Source: Hyphomicrobium sp. (GTDB lineage Bacteria; Pseudomonadota; Alphaproteobacteria; Rhizobiales; Hyphomicrobiaceae). Taken from it: a DNA stretch of 64,000 nucleotides. A model generated the notes under the pieces. It had not been told where the DNA came from. It worked only from the letters and a program-made list of their open reading frames with translations, and searched no databases. Within the stretch, counting starts at the first letter, position 1. Every line of letters begins with the position of its first letter. Positions 34,167 through 43,143 of the stretch are shown here, piece after piece. The stretch is from NCBI RefSeq assembly GCF_003987855.1, contig NZ_RXIZ01000004.1, positions 70,220 to 134,219 of the forward strand. Reading direction: 5' to 3'. The position numbers were made by a program, and so were the translations under genes.

Positions 34167-34285
34167 GGGACGTCTCCCAAAGCACTCCTGACCTCAACGG
34201 CCGGAGCGACTTTACGAGACAAGTCCTAATTTCTTGGAACGGGCCGAAGGTACGGTGAACAAATCTTTACCGGCCCCTTCGCCCG

Positions 34286-34801
34286 CTAGTTAACGGGCCC
34301 GCCCGCGGGCTTCAAATTGATTTGGTCGGCGATCGCTTTCATCTGCGCGAGCGATTTCTCGTCGATAGCGAGAAGTTTCGGCAGCCGCGCTTCCATCTTA
34401 GCCTTGAGATCCGCGGAGCACCCGGCGGGAATGGCGGCCAGCGCCTTCACGACTTCCTCTTTCGCTTTCTTTTCGACGTCCGCCCTGTCGACGGACGTGT
34501 CGACACACTCATACAGACTCGCGACCAACGGCGTGGTCTGCTTGTAAAACTTCTCGAGTTTATCCGCTTCGGCATTGAACCCGCACCGGCGCGCCAACTC
34601 GATTTGCTGGAATTGGTCGGCAACCTGCGACTGCATCAAAAGTGAGGTGCAGCCAAATCCCGATGCGATGCCGGGCAGCTGCCGGCACATTCCGATGCGC
34701 GCGTTGGACTTCTCGATCTCGTTCATTGTGCATTCGGCATTTGCCTCGCCAGCACAAACAGACAGACCGAGGACCAAAATTGAAATCAGGCGAAGGTTCA
34801 C
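34286..34801 (-). CDS. Exported helical Cys-containing hypothetical protein
   Basis: The protein has about 171 residues from a GTG at 34801 (GGGGAG nine bases before it); an ATG at 34834 is an alternative. A signal peptide (RLISILVLGLSVCAGEANA) precedes a charged helical mature part with several cysteines (ECTMNEIE, GMCRQLPG, FGCTSLL, ARRCGFN, YECVDTS, AGCSAD). Even numbers of cysteines suggest disulfides. No family is recognised. Confidence 0.68.
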   Translation of the reverse strand: MNLRLISILVLGLSVCAGEANAECTMNEIEKSNARIGMCRQLPGIASGFGCTSLLMQSQVADQFQQIELARRCGFNAEADKLEKFYKQTTPLVASLYECVDTSVDRADVEKKAKEEVVKALAAIPAGCSADLKAKMEARLPKLLAIDEKSLAQMKAIADQINLKPAGGPVN

Positions 34802-35153
34802 GTCGTGCCGCTCCCCAGCAAAAATGACCGCCAAACGTATCAGAGAGAATGTGGCAGACTAGGTTCGCGGAAAGCAATTGTGACCTTATGCGCCGCGCAT
34901 TTTGCCCCGCAAATACTGGAGTATTGGCGCCTCTCGTGTGCACCACTGAATTTTTCCTGAAGGTGTTACGGCGCGGTCACGTTTTGCCTCCCCGCCAAAT
35001 GGTAGCCTCATTCCGAATCTGACGTTTCGAGTAGCGCGGGGATCTGCACAAAACTCAACACGACGGCGCGTTACGCCGCCTCTTCCCCGTATCGTACAAA
35101 GAACGAAAAGTCGGGAGCAACGCGGAGGGCTTTTTCTTCAGGGAGAAGCCAGC
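34802..35153. other. Gene-poor stretch
   Basis: About 350 bases between divergent small genes. I see no supported gene, repeat or clear promoter. The part near 35080-35150 includes the ribosome site (GGGAGAAGCC) of the next gene. Confidence 0.4.
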
Positions 35154-35339
35154 ATGCGAAAATACAAAGTCGTGGTGTGGTGCGAGGTCTGCGGGCTCAA
35201 TCACGAGGGCTGCTTCGGCGGCGGCACCGAAACGATCGGCAGCTCATACGAGACATGGGAAGACGCGCACAAGACGGCCGCCGAATATTGCGGCGACCAT
35301 CCTTACAGCTATCGCGTCGAAGAAGACGACGAATATTGA
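35154..35339 (+). CDS. Small acidic Cys/His-containing protein
   Basis: A 61-residue cytosolic protein with GGGAGAAG before the ATG. It has CEVCGLNHEGC near the N-terminus and a further Cys and His (YCGDHPY), a pattern that could hold a metal ion. The C-terminus is strongly acidic (VEEDDEY). No family is recognised, but the composition and ribosome site support a real gene. Confidence 0.62.
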   Translation: MRKYKVVVWCEVCGLNHEGCFGGGTETIGSSYETWEDAHKTAAEYCGDHPYSYRVEEDDEY

Positions 35340-35726
35340 TCGGCGCGGTATCGAAGGCCGTCGCGGATGAACGTCGTCCGCGAGCGCGCTGAAACGCGTG
35401 ATTTGTTACGTCGTCTGACATGCTTTGTGAATTGTTCATGACACTAGCATTAGCTATCCGTTCCGGTCTCAGCGGGAAGAGTGTCGCTGCCGGTCAGGTC
35501 GGATTAGCGGGACCGAAACCGTTCGGCGCGAGGGCGGCATGATCCTGTAGGCCCTGCCAGTCACATGGCAGGGCCTTCCCGCTGATAGAGATCAGATTTT
35601 CGCCCAGACTTGGCTCACGGCGCGACTTCAAAGGCGCCTGCCCCACGCAAATCCTTTGACAGCCAAACTCAATTGACAGATCGTCGGGCTGCGCTGGACG
35701 GGGCCGGACGATGTCTGGAGTGTCTC
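35340..35726. other. Gene-poor stretch with a terminator-like hairpin
   Basis: This 387-base gap holds an AT-rich block (35400-35460) and then a perfect hairpin at 35549-35576. The remaining part leads to the next exported protein. No supported gene. The block plus hairpin could define a short RNA (see the findings). Confidence 0.4.
35549..35576 (+). terminator. Perfect 11-bp hairpin, terminator-like
   Basis: AGGCCCTGCCA (35549-35559), a six-base loop and TGGCAGGGCCT (35566-35576) pair perfectly. Only TTCCC follows, so the U-tract is weak. It could end the transcript of the 61-residue gene, 210 bases away, or an RNA in between. Confidence 0.45.
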
Positions 35727-36074
35727 ATGCGTAAGGTATTCTTCGCTAACTACTTTTTGGCCGCCGCGCTGGCCGGGTTCGGGTATTCAAGTTCCGCGTC
35801 TGTGGCGTCTGCCGCGGGCTTCAAAGAGCCACTTCCCAAAGTGGAGAGCGCGGTAAAAAACGTCAATCATCGCCGCCGCTACTGGTGGCCCGATGGCTAT
35901 TACCCCTATTATCCGTACGCTGCCTACGCGCCCTATTACTACGTCGCGCCGCCGATCGCCTACGCTCCCCCGGTCGTCTACTATCCCGGTCCGCGCTATT
36001 ACCCCGGACCTGCCGTTTATGGACCGCGGATTTATGTCGGCAGACCATACCGCGACTACTACGACGGCTGGTAA
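35727..36074 (+). CDS. Exported Tyr/Pro-rich protein
   Basis: A 115-residue protein with a signal peptide (FLAAALAGFGYSSSASVASA). The mature part carries an Arg-rich patch (NHRRRYWW) and then a run of Tyr and Pro (YYPYYPYAAYAPYYYVAPP). ATG at 35727 is taken as the start because it directly precedes the signal peptide; the frame is open further upstream. Similar in style to the protein at 33819. Function unknown. Confidence 0.62.
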   Translation: MRKVFFANYFLAAALAGFGYSSSASVASAAGFKEPLPKVESAVKNVNHRRRYWWPDGYYPYYPYAAYAPYYYVAPPIAYAPPVVYYPGPRYYPGPAVYGPRIYVGRPYRDYYDGW

Positions 36075-36619
36075 GCGACCGTCGCCTAAAGCTGCAATCG
36101 CCACGATTGTTTATTGCGCGATTGCCTTAGTGACACCGCGCCTCAGCCGCTAGCTCCGACCCCGCGATGAGGTTGGACGCCGGTCGAATATCGAGATCGA
36201 CTCCCGGTCTTCAGCGCAGCCAGAGACCTAGCGTGTGGGCTCGGTATTTCCCGTTCCATCATTCACCGACGAAAAAAAAGCGTTGGGATGCAGTACGGCA
36301 ATGTCGCCAATGTCCTTCGCGCGTTGTCGGGGGCGGGGCAGGTGACGGTGCGGCCAACAAAGTCTGGAACAGTGATCAAGTTGGCCGCTTAACATCAGAT
36401 GTGGCGAAACAACAAGATTGGGGGGAAACATTCATCTTCCCCGATCTAACTTGTACTTGTCACATTTGAGGCGCTGAATGGCCCTGTCGCTTACAGCAGA
36501 ATATGTATCTCGTAGCGCTGTGCTTGGCCGCTTCAAGGCGGTGACGAACGGAATGATTTGCATTCTGTCAAAGGGCGGTAGCCCAAGGGGAGTGGTGGAA
36601 ACACCGCTCCTCTTTCTTT
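36075..36619. other. Long non-coding stretch
   Basis: About 545 bases with lower coding character than the flanks. Open frames exist (for example 36167-36469 on the plus strand) but lack ribosome sites, signal peptides or family-like sequence. The right end holds a plus-strand terminator-like hairpin at 36589. Otherwise I see nothing convincing. Confidence 0.4.
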
Positions 36620-36620
36620 T
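36589..36620 (+). terminator. Terminator-like hairpin with T-rich tail
   Basis: GGAGTGGTG (36589-36597), a GAAA loop and CACCGCTCC (36602-36610) form a nine-pair stem with one G-T pair, followed by TCTTTCTTTT. It would stop plus-strand transcription, convergent with the small gene to its right. Confidence 0.5.
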
Positions 36621-36838
36621 CATTGTCTATCTTTGCAGCGTCGGTAGCCGTAGTGCCAGTAACAGCGCGGTCGATGGTGGACCCGCGCACGGTCACGTTC
36701 ACTTGCGAATAAAACAGGTGGAGGCGGGTTATTATAGCCGCCTGTATTGCTGACACCGTTTGGATGGTGCGCATATGCCGTGCCTGCACCAGCTACCAAA
36801 GCAAGAACGGCAATCACGGCTGCTGAAATTTTTCTCAT
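36620..36838 (-). CDS. Exported His/Arg-rich small protein (72 aa)
   Basis: A short protein with a good signal peptide (KISAAVIAVLALVAGAGTAYA) and a mature part of about 50 residues rich in His, Asn, Pro and Arg (AHHPNGVSNTGGYNNPPPP; RVHHRPRCYWHYGYRRCKD) with two cysteines. The ATG at 36838 is chosen because the signal peptide starts there. Function unknown. Confidence 0.58.
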   Translation of the reverse strand: MRKISAAVIAVLALVAGAGTAYAHHPNGVSNTGGYNNPPPPVLFASERDRARVHHRPRCYWHYGYRRCKDRQ

Positions 36839-37003
36839 AGTTTCGGCTCTGATCGGTTGTTTTCCAATCGTACGCATCAAAATGCTGTTCGGATCAGTTC
36901 GCTGATACATAACTTGATGCGTTCGAGTTACACCGGTCAGCGTTTTCTAATGTGCGGCGCACCTAATCTTGTCGGGCCTCTCAAGTAGGGATTTGCTCAA
37001 GAA
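36839..37003. other. Upstream part of a gene-poor gap
   Basis: Together with 37004-37180 this makes a 342-base gap without a protein gene. It must hold the promoter of the 72-residue protein gene on the minus strand and, if real, of the RNA at 37004 on the plus strand. No clear promoter boxes could be fixed. Confidence 0.35.
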
Positions 37004-37120
37004 CGTCGCTCGGCTCCGATCTCAAACCCCGGCATCGAGCGACGCCCAACAGGATGCACTTCCGCATTCTGTCCTGCAAAAGCCGGGACCGGTAGCTTCA
37101 CACCTGCCGGTCTTTTCTTT
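37004..37120 (+). ncRNA. Candidate small RNA with three stem-loops and a U-tract
   Basis: Three hairpins stand in line. The first pairs CGTCGCTCG (37004-37012) with CGAGCGACG (37036-37044), nine perfect pairs. The second pairs CAGGATGC (37050-37057) with GCATTCTG (37064-37071). The third pairs GACCGGTAG (37087-37095) with CTGCCGGTC (37104-37112), and is followed by TTTTCTTT. No plus-strand protein gene precedes it. This is the layout of a trans-acting sRNA ending in an intrinsic terminator. The 5' end is not fixed, and no known RNA family is recognised. Confidence 0.45.
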
Positions 37121-37180
37121 GCCGCTCACCGGAGGTTGCTGTCCGCTTAGTCGTCGTGAGCGACGACTGTCCAAGCCTCA

Positions 37181-37360
37181 TCACTCGCGATCCGTCAGCT
37201 TCTTGCCGTTCGCGTTCTTCCCAGTCTTCCACATTCGAACGATGTCGTGTGGAGACGCGTCGTGAAAATAGGCAGCCGATGGCATGCCGTCTCGGTCTTC
37301 GCGTTGCGCCTTCCACTGGTCCGCGAGCGCCTTCGCGCCTTCAGGCGTAATCCGCGACAT
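37181..37360 (-). CDS. Small hypothetical protein (59 aa)
   Basis: The preferred ATG at 37360 has GGGAG seven bases upstream. The protein is basic and soluble, with TPEGAKALADQWKAQRED and a C-terminal MWKTGKNANGKKLTDRE. There is no signal peptide. Codon use is ordinary. No family is recognised. Confidence 0.5.
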   Translation of the reverse strand: MSRITPEGAKALADQWKAQREDRDGMPSAAYFHDASPHDIVRMWKTGKNANGKKLTDRE

Positions 37361-37539
37361 GGCCATGCTCCCGTTTGTTCGAGCGGCAAGCATCAGTGTT
37401 TTGCGCGATTTCAAGAAGCGTCGAACGTGAGGGGGTTCGAACGGCTAATATACCAGGGTGCCAGGAACCGAATTTTGAAGCGCAATTGCGCCATGCCCGA
37501 ACCACGGGCCGCTGCATATAATTATCTGATTTTATTGGA

Positions 37540-37615
37540 TGGTGCCGCTTGAGTGACTCGAACACTCGACCCCGTCATTACGAATGACGTGCTCTACCGG
37601 CTGAGCTAAAGCGGC
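37540..37615 (-). tRNA. tRNA-Thr (anticodon CGU)
   Basis: The minus-strand sequence folds into a complete cloverleaf. The acceptor stem pairs GCCGCTT with AAGCGGC, followed by A and an encoded CCA. The anticodon arm is CGTCA / TTCGTAA / TGACG with CGT at the centre. The T arm has GTTCGAGTC. It reads ACG threonine codons. Confidence 0.95.
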
Positions 37616-37752
37616 ATTGTCCGGTGGAGGGTAAACCTCCAGGAAGGCGCGAGGGATACTCTGGGCGGGGCCGAATTGCAAGCGCCTGCATTTTCAAAAT
37701 GCCTGAGGGTCCGCCGTGGGCTGAAAGGCGCTCGGGGCGCTTCCAGCTTGCG

Positions 37753-39513
37753 CTAATTGACGGCGCGATAGGTTCTCCGTGCGACAGGTTGTTCAAGTTC
37801 GGGCTCGACGGGATCCGTTCCGGGATCGTCGGGGGCCCGCGGCGTAATAAATACATTCTTCTCTCCGCTCGAAGGAGAGGTTCGGTTTCTCGCGCGCGAC
37901 GGCTCGGGCCGGGTCGTCTCGGCGGATTTGGGGGCGACGCTGCTGACTGCGACCGGGTGCGCAGCCACCGCACCGTTTATGGGTGCCGAATCCTTCGCGC
38001 CCTTTGAACCACCTGGTGTGACAGGAACCGTGACAGGCTCTGCGGTGATCACCTCAGGCTCGGGTTCAAGCTCCGCTTGCGCCGAAGGTACTGCGGCCGG
38101 CTCATCGTAAGACCCCGCATGCGTGGTCGCATCTGCTTCGGGAGTCACGGTGGCGGTCGGTGCAGGCGAATGGCTCGGCGCGATCGCAATCAGTTCGTTA
38201 ATGTTAGCCGCGAGGATCTCGCCGCCTTCCCGCGTTTCAACCGGCACCCGCCACTGGAAGGCGTCGAGACGTCCATCGACAGGCGACGTCGCCTCCCAAT
38301 GATCCGAAATGACGCCGTCGGCCATCCACACAGGATCGCGCGCGGCGCTCATCGCGCGCGCCAGCCACTCGCGAACGCGTCCGGTTTCTCCGTTCTCGCC
38401 AGCCTCTACGCGGGCCATCAGCAGAGCCACGCGCTGCGTAAGGCGGTCGGTCAGAAGAGGCTCAAGGGCGCGCCGTGCCTCATCGAACATTCGAGCTTCG
38501 ATCGCCGTGGTGGCAACCGCGATCGGGCTTTCGATGGAATGAGGATTGAGCGCCGCCAACTGACGCACGCGGTCCAGCCGATCTCGCGTGCTGTCGCCAA
38601 CCCGCGCGTGAGCGTAAACAGCGGCAAGGTCGGGATGCGGCGACTTCGTCCACGTCTTCTGCAGCACTTTAGCCGCTTTCGATGTGGCGCCGCGCGACGC
38701 CAGAATCCGCCCGGCGACCACCGCTGCCGGAACAAGATCAGGCGCCAGCCCATGCGCTTCCTGCGCCCAAGCGAGAGCCTTATCGGGCGCGTCCTCTTCG
38801 GATTCTATTGCTTTGGCAGTCAGCAGGACGGCCCGTTTCCGATCGCTGGCGGCCTTGGCCATGTGACCGCTCTTGCGTGCATAATCGAGCGTCGCCAGCG
38901 CCCCGCTCCAGTCCTTTTGTTTGCACTGCTCATCAAACAGCGCATTCGAAGACCATCCGAGCTTCGGATTGGATTTAAGCGCGCGCGCCGCGAACTGACG
39001 GGCAGCCTCGCTCGCCCCCTCGCGCTGTGCCTCAAGGAAGAGGCCACGAAGTCCGAGCTGCTCGGTATCCGGGGAAGCCAGCATGGCTTCGTAGATGCGC
39101 CGCGCCGCAGCGCGATCGCCGGATAGCTCCGCCGATTGCGCTCTTAACAGGTGGGTCAGCGGCTCGTGGGGAAGAGCCTTGCGTGCTTGCAGCGCGTACC
39201 GCGAAGCGAGCGTGCTGTCGCCCGAGCCGATCGCGATGAGACCGCTCGATAGCGCGTCGAAGCCCTTGCGCTGACGCTGACGCATCAGGCGGTGACCGAT
39301 GGTGGCTGGGCCATTCCAAAGCGCACGGAGGAGCGACCAGACGAAGACGACCAGCGCTGCGGCAACCGCAAGCATGACGACGGCACGAAACACGGATGTT
39401 TCGATGTCGTAGCCTTGCCAGACGATCTGCAGCGTTCCCGGCCGGTCCGCAAGCCACGCCAAGCCGGACGCGATGAGGGCGATCGTTAGAAGATAGACGA
39501 CGAGGCGCACCAT
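37753..39513 (-). CDS. hemY: HemY-like TPR membrane protein
   Basis: This 586-residue protein has two N-terminal TM helices (VYLLTIALIASGLAWLA; FRAVVMLAVAAALVVFVW) followed by HemY-type sequence (RQRKGFDALSSGLIAIGSGD) and TPR-like helical repeats to about residue 440. The C-terminal 150 residues are Pro/Glu-rich and disordered, ending with ITPRAPDDPG, common in alphaproteobacterial members. It is the membrane HemY of hemCDXY operons, not the HemY protoporphyrinogen oxidase of Bacillus. It lies 23 bases after the mitofilin-like gene. Confidence 0.88.
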   Translation of the reverse strand: MVRLVVYLLTIALIASGLAWLADRPGTLQIVWQGYDIETSVFRAVVMLAVAAALVVFVWSLLRALWNGPATIGHRLMRQRQRKGFDALSSGLIAIGSGDSTLASRYALQARKALPHEPLTHLLRAQSAELSGDRAAARRIYEAMLASPDTEQLGLRGLFLEAQREGASEAARQFAARALKSNPKLGWSSNALFDEQCKQKDWSGALATLDYARKSGHMAKAASDRKRAVLLTAKAIESEEDAPDKALAWAQEAHGLAPDLVPAAVVAGRILASRGATSKAAKVLQKTWTKSPHPDLAAVYAHARVGDSTRDRLDRVRQLAALNPHSIESPIAVATTAIEARMFDEARRALEPLLTDRLTQRVALLMARVEAGENGETGRVREWLARAMSAARDPVWMADGVISDHWEATSPVDGRLDAFQWRVPVETREGGEILAANINELIAIAPSHSPAPTATVTPEADATTHAGSYDEPAAVPSAQAELEPEPEVITAEPVTVPVTPGGSKGAKDSAPINGAVAAHPVAVSSVAPKSAETTRPEPSRARNRTSPSSGEKNVFITPRAPDDPGTDPVEPELEQPVARRTYRAVN

Positions 39514-39536
39514 GACGCTGACCCTTTGACCGGAAT

Positions 39537-41228
39537 TTATGGCGACGGCTTTGTCGATTGCGGAGACACTCCGGCAATAGACGACTTGAGCTGGGTGTCG
39601 AGATTTGCGAGCGCAGCATCGACGCTCACCCGTGCGGAGACTTTGTCAAGGAACGGCCGGGCAACGTCCTGGCCTTTCGGCGAGAGATCTTTTGCTTCTT
39701 CCAGCACGTCTGTCAGTCGGCCGTCGGCGAGTGCCGTCTGCATGCGACCGACGACAGCTTCCGCGCTCTTGTCATCCGCCTTCAGGTCGATGCGCCGCAC
39801 GCGTACGACCGATTTGGCTCCCGCCCACAGCCGGTCGACGACACTGGCGTCCGCCGGCTCGGTATCGGCATCAATGATCTTATCGGCGACAGCACGAAAA
39901 TCTTTGGTGAGCTCGGCCATTGACGGCACACCGCTCTCTTGCAGCTTTTCGAGCGCCGACAAATCGAACTGCGAACCCGCAACCTTCTTCACGTCGGCCA
40001 GCTGGCTTGAGAAGTTCTGCCCGCTGTCGAGCGCCCGACGCAAGTTCTGCAATTCGAGCGCCAACACGACACGCTGCGCGCTTTGAGCCCGCGCCGCATC
40101 TCCGGCGACCACCTGTTGAACACTTTTTTCCAGCGCCGACGTTTTGTCCGATAGCGGCTGCACGGCGGCAGTTATGTCGCCCGGCTTCGCCGCAGCAGTT
40201 CGCAGTCCATCAAGTTCGGTCTTGAGGCTCGCGATCTGATCCTGCTCAATCTTCAGGTCGGCCGCGACGCGATCCGTCGCCGACTTGATGGAAGCGATCT
40301 GTTCCTGGACCCGGGCCCCGTCGGTCTTTAAGCCCGCCACATCCTTGTCGATGCGTTGCGTACCGGAGCGGGCGGCCTCGCTTGCCTCAGCCGCTGATTG
40401 TATTCGCGCTTCGACATCCTTGGTGACGCTCGAGCGCAGTTCGGTGAGCTGCGTTGCAAGACTCGTTTCAAGATCGGAAACCTTGCCGGTCAGCGCCGCG
40501 ATCTGCTCAATGCGCGTGGCATTGGGATCGTTCACGCCGGCATCCGCCATAGCTTTCAGGCGATCCTCCATCTTGCCGAGCCTCTCGATCAACTGAGGCG
40601 TGCCAGCATCGGATGCGGCTGAGGCCAGCGCCGCTTTTGTTTCGGCGACTAGGCGAGCCTGACCCTCGATGAGACTCGGGATTTTTTGGGTCGCATTCTC
40701 TAGGTCGGCGATACGCGATTGCAATCCGCTGATGTCCGTAGGCGGCGGAGCCGCTTTCTCGTTCTTCTCGACGGCAGTGACCCGTTGAGCGAGATTCGAG
40801 ATCTTCTCCTCGGCGCCGTTCTGCATCTCCAGTTCGGGCAGGGCCCAAACGATGGCGCCAAATGCCAGTGCACCACCTACGACGCCTGCCGCCAAATGAC
40901 TGAGAAAGCCACCGCGTTTCGAGACTGACACCGCCGGCGCCTCCGTATCTGCCGCGTAGCCTTGGGCCGTCGCGCCTGAACCAGTCTTGCTCGCTTTGGT
41001 CGGACCAGGCTGCGCGCCGGATCCAGATCCAGCGTTGGCTTGCTCGCTATCGTCAGCATACGTCCGCGCTGCTGCCGGCCGGGGAACGTCCGCGCTCGCG
41101 CCACCTGAAGACGCCGCATTACCTTTCGAGGGAGCCGCACTGATCTCGGTCGCTTTCAGGTCGATGGTGGCGTAGGGCTTTTTGCCAGCCCCTGAACCAG
41201 AAACTGAACCCTTTTTCTCGTCTGCCAT
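39537..41228 (-). CDS. Mitofilin-like membrane protein
   Basis: The protein has 563 residues: a disordered N-terminal part rich in Ala, Ser and Gly, one TM helix (about 108-130, HLAAGVVGGALAFGAIVWAL), a long coiled coil, and a C-terminal helical domain with SQLADVKKVAGSQFDLSALE. This matches the bacterial mitofilin family (relatives of mitochondrial Mic60), usual between hemD and hemY in alphaproteobacteria. It may shape inner-membrane structure. AAGGAGG lies upstream of the ATG. Confidence 0.88.
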   Translation of the reverse strand: MADEKKGSVSGSGAGKKPYATIDLKATEISAAPSKGNAASSGGASADVPRPAAARTYADDSEQANAGSGSGAQPGPTKASKTGSGATAQGYAADTEAPAVSVSKRGGFLSHLAAGVVGGALAFGAIVWALPELEMQNGAEEKISNLAQRVTAVEKNEKAAPPPTDISGLQSRIADLENATQKIPSLIEGQARLVAETKAALASAASDAGTPQLIERLGKMEDRLKAMADAGVNDPNATRIEQIAALTGKVSDLETSLATQLTELRSSVTKDVEARIQSAAEASEAARSGTQRIDKDVAGLKTDGARVQEQIASIKSATDRVAADLKIEQDQIASLKTELDGLRTAAAKPGDITAAVQPLSDKTSALEKSVQQVVAGDAARAQSAQRVVLALELQNLRRALDSGQNFSSQLADVKKVAGSQFDLSALEKLQESGVPSMAELTKDFRAVADKIIDADTEPADASVVDRLWAGAKSVVRVRRIDLKADDKSAEAVVGRMQTALADGRLTDVLEEAKDLSPKGQDVARPFLDKVSARVSVDAALANLDTQLKSSIAGVSPQSTKPSP

Positions 41229-41357
41229 CGGCGCCTAAGCCTCCTTAACGAACTCGCGTGTGCCCCCAAAGCCCGGTTCAAGATCGGGATTTTTGGACAG
41301 AAATCTATCTTCTTGAGAGCGCCCGGCCAGTGGGGGGAACCGGCCGTCAGCGCTTTG

Positions 41358-42095
41358 TTACTCCGCTTTTGGACTTCCCGCGAGACGTTTTACGACCGCA
41401 AGCATTTCCTCGATATTTGGACGTGCCGGAACCAAGACTTTACTGTCTTTTGCCGCCTCTCCCAAGGCCTCGCGGACGCGCTCCGACATACAGACATAGG
41501 TTAGTCCGGTCGATTGCAACGTTGGCGACAACCCGGCGACCAATCGAGCCCAAATTCGAGCGGTGCGTGGCGACATCAGTGTGACGATATCGATGCCACG
41601 GCTTTGAAGCGCTTTGATGACCTCAGCCGGTAGTGTCTGACACGCTATTGCGCGATAGGCGGGCACTGCAACGATGTTAACGCCTGTCCCTGACAGCGCC
41701 GCTTCCAAGTCATACGCCAGAAGATCGCCGGTCAGATGCACGAGGCTTCGCTCGGTACTTCCCGCCGACATAAGGATTGGGACGAGATCTTCGCCGGTCC
41801 CTCCGCCCTCGATGACCTTCCCAAAGCCCATCGACCGTGCCACGGCCGCCGTGCCGGGCCCGACTGCAAAAAGAGTGAGATGGGTCGCGGTATCCATGGC
41901 CGGCGATGCTGCGAGAGCCGCCAACGCATTCCGGCTCGTCGCGATAACGCCGGTTGCCCCCGCCAGTGCCTGCGCTCCGATTTCGAGGAGTGCGATCTCC
42001 ATCAACGGCGCGAGCATCACCTGACAACCAAGTTCCTCCAAGCGCGTCTTGAGCGGCTCGGCGTCCTGGAGAGGGCGCGTGAGCAGGACGTGCAT
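41358..42095 (-). CDS. hemD: Uroporphyrinogen-III synthase
   Basis: The 245-residue protein has a typical diverged HemD sequence (VLLTRPLQDAEPLKTRLEELG at the N-terminus, AVGPGTAAVARSMGFGKV in the middle, VTLMSPRTARIWARL in the second domain). It cyclises hydroxymethylbilane to uroporphyrinogen III in tetrapyrrole synthesis. Its ATG overlaps the hemC stop by one base (TGATG), so the two are translationally coupled. Confidence 0.92.
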   Translation of the reverse strand: MHVLLTRPLQDAEPLKTRLEELGCQVMLAPLMEIALLEIGAQALAGATGVIATSRNALAALAASPAMDTATHLTLFAVGPGTAAVARSMGFGKVIEGGGTGEDLVPILMSAGSTERSLVHLTGDLLAYDLEAALSGTGVNIVAVPAYRAIACQTLPAEVIKALQSRGIDIVTLMSPRTARIWARLVAGLSPTLQSTGLTYVCMSERVREALGEAAKDSKVLVPARPNIEEMLAVVKRLAGSPKAE

Positions 42096-43027
42096 CAGAG
42101 ATTTGGACGGACGAGGATCGCGGCGTCCGCTTGGCTCAGGATCTCATCGGCGGCCGAAAGACCAATTTCGTAAGCGTCATCCACGCTCCCGGAGCGAGCG
42201 GCTTCATAGCATCTCAACCCGTCCGGCGAGAGCAGTTCGCCTCGGAAATGCAGCTTCCCATCTTCGACAACGCCGTGCCCGGCGATCGGAGTTCGACAAG
42301 AGCCTTCGAGGCGAGCGAGGAACGCCCGTTCCGCTGCAACCGCCCACGCGGTGCGCGCGTCGTTCAAAGGCGCGATAGCGGCAACGCTCGTCTGATCATC
42401 TTCGCGAATTTCAAGCCCAATCACACCTTGGGCAACAGCGGGCAACATGTGCTCCATCGCGACCGGCGACGTGATGCGGTCACTGAGACCCAAGCGATTG
42501 AGGCCTGCAACGGCGAGAAATGTCGCTTCCGCAACCCCCTCCTCGAGCTTCCGCAAACGCGTCTGAACATTGCCGCGAAATTCAATCACGGTGAGGTCGG
42601 GACGCGCGTGTAGCGCTTGGGCTTTCCGGCGCAACGACGAGGTCCCGACGATCGCGTTTTTCGGCAACGAGGAAAAGTCTTTATGCCGGAGCGATATGAA
42701 CGCGTCGCGGGCGTCCTCCCGCGGCAGCAGGGCACCGATGACGAGACCGTCGGGAAGAACGGTCTGCACGTCCTTCATCGAATGCACGGCCAAATCGACC
42801 TCGTTGGCGAGGAGGGCTTCTTCGATTTCCTTTGTGAAAAGCCCCTTGCCGCCGATTTCAGAGAGCGGCCGATCAAGCACGCGGTCACCCGTCGTCTTGA
42901 TAACGTGAATGGTGACGGCATCGTCGCTCAAGCCGTGGGCGGCCCTGAGCCGATCCTTGACTTCATGTGCCTGGGCAAGGGCTAAAGGCGAACCTCGGGT
43001 CCCGATGCGAATGCGGGTCGCTTGCAA
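42095..43027 (-). CDS. hemC: Hydroxymethylbilane synthase (porphobilinogen deaminase)
   Basis: The 310-residue enzyme polymerises four porphobilinogens. It shows RIGTRGSPLALAQAHEV at the N-terminus, the substrate loop TTGDRVLDRPLSEIGGKGLF, VHSMKDV, GTSSLRRKAQ, and the dipyrromethane-cofactor Cys in LEGSCRTPIAGHG. The frame is open further upstream, but a TTG at 43027, with GGAG eight bases before it, gives the normal N-terminus. It is divergent from tsaD, 116 bases apart. Confidence 0.95.
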   Translation of the reverse strand: MQATRIRIGTRGSPLALAQAHEVKDRLRAAHGLSDDAVTIHVIKTTGDRVLDRPLSEIGGKGLFTKEIEEALLANEVDLAVHSMKDVQTVLPDGLVIGALLPREDARDAFISLRHKDFSSLPKNAIVGTSSLRRKAQALHARPDLTVIEFRGNVQTRLRKLEEGVAEATFLAVAGLNRLGLSDRITSPVAMEHMLPAVAQGVIGLEIREDDQTSVAAIAPLNDARTAWAVAAERAFLARLEGSCRTPIAGHGVVEDGKLHFRGELLSPDGLRCYEAARSGSVDDAYEIGLSAADEILSQADAAILVRPNL

Positions 43028-43143
43028 AAAGGTTTCTCCGGATGCTAGGCGGGGCGCTCGGGCCCGGATACCGATACTTCGGGCGACAGTAATGCTCCAA
43101 AGATGCGAGGATTCCAACCTCGCACCGACAAGTTCCTGAACAG

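Noticed and set aside
36167-36469. Plus-strand frame of 100 codons in the long non-coding stretch
   Set aside because: No ribosome site, signal peptide or recognisable sequence; composition is unlike the neighbouring genes.
36478-36753. Plus-strand frame overlapping the small exported protein gene
   Set aside because: It runs through a terminator-like hairpin and lies opposite a gene with a clear signal peptide.
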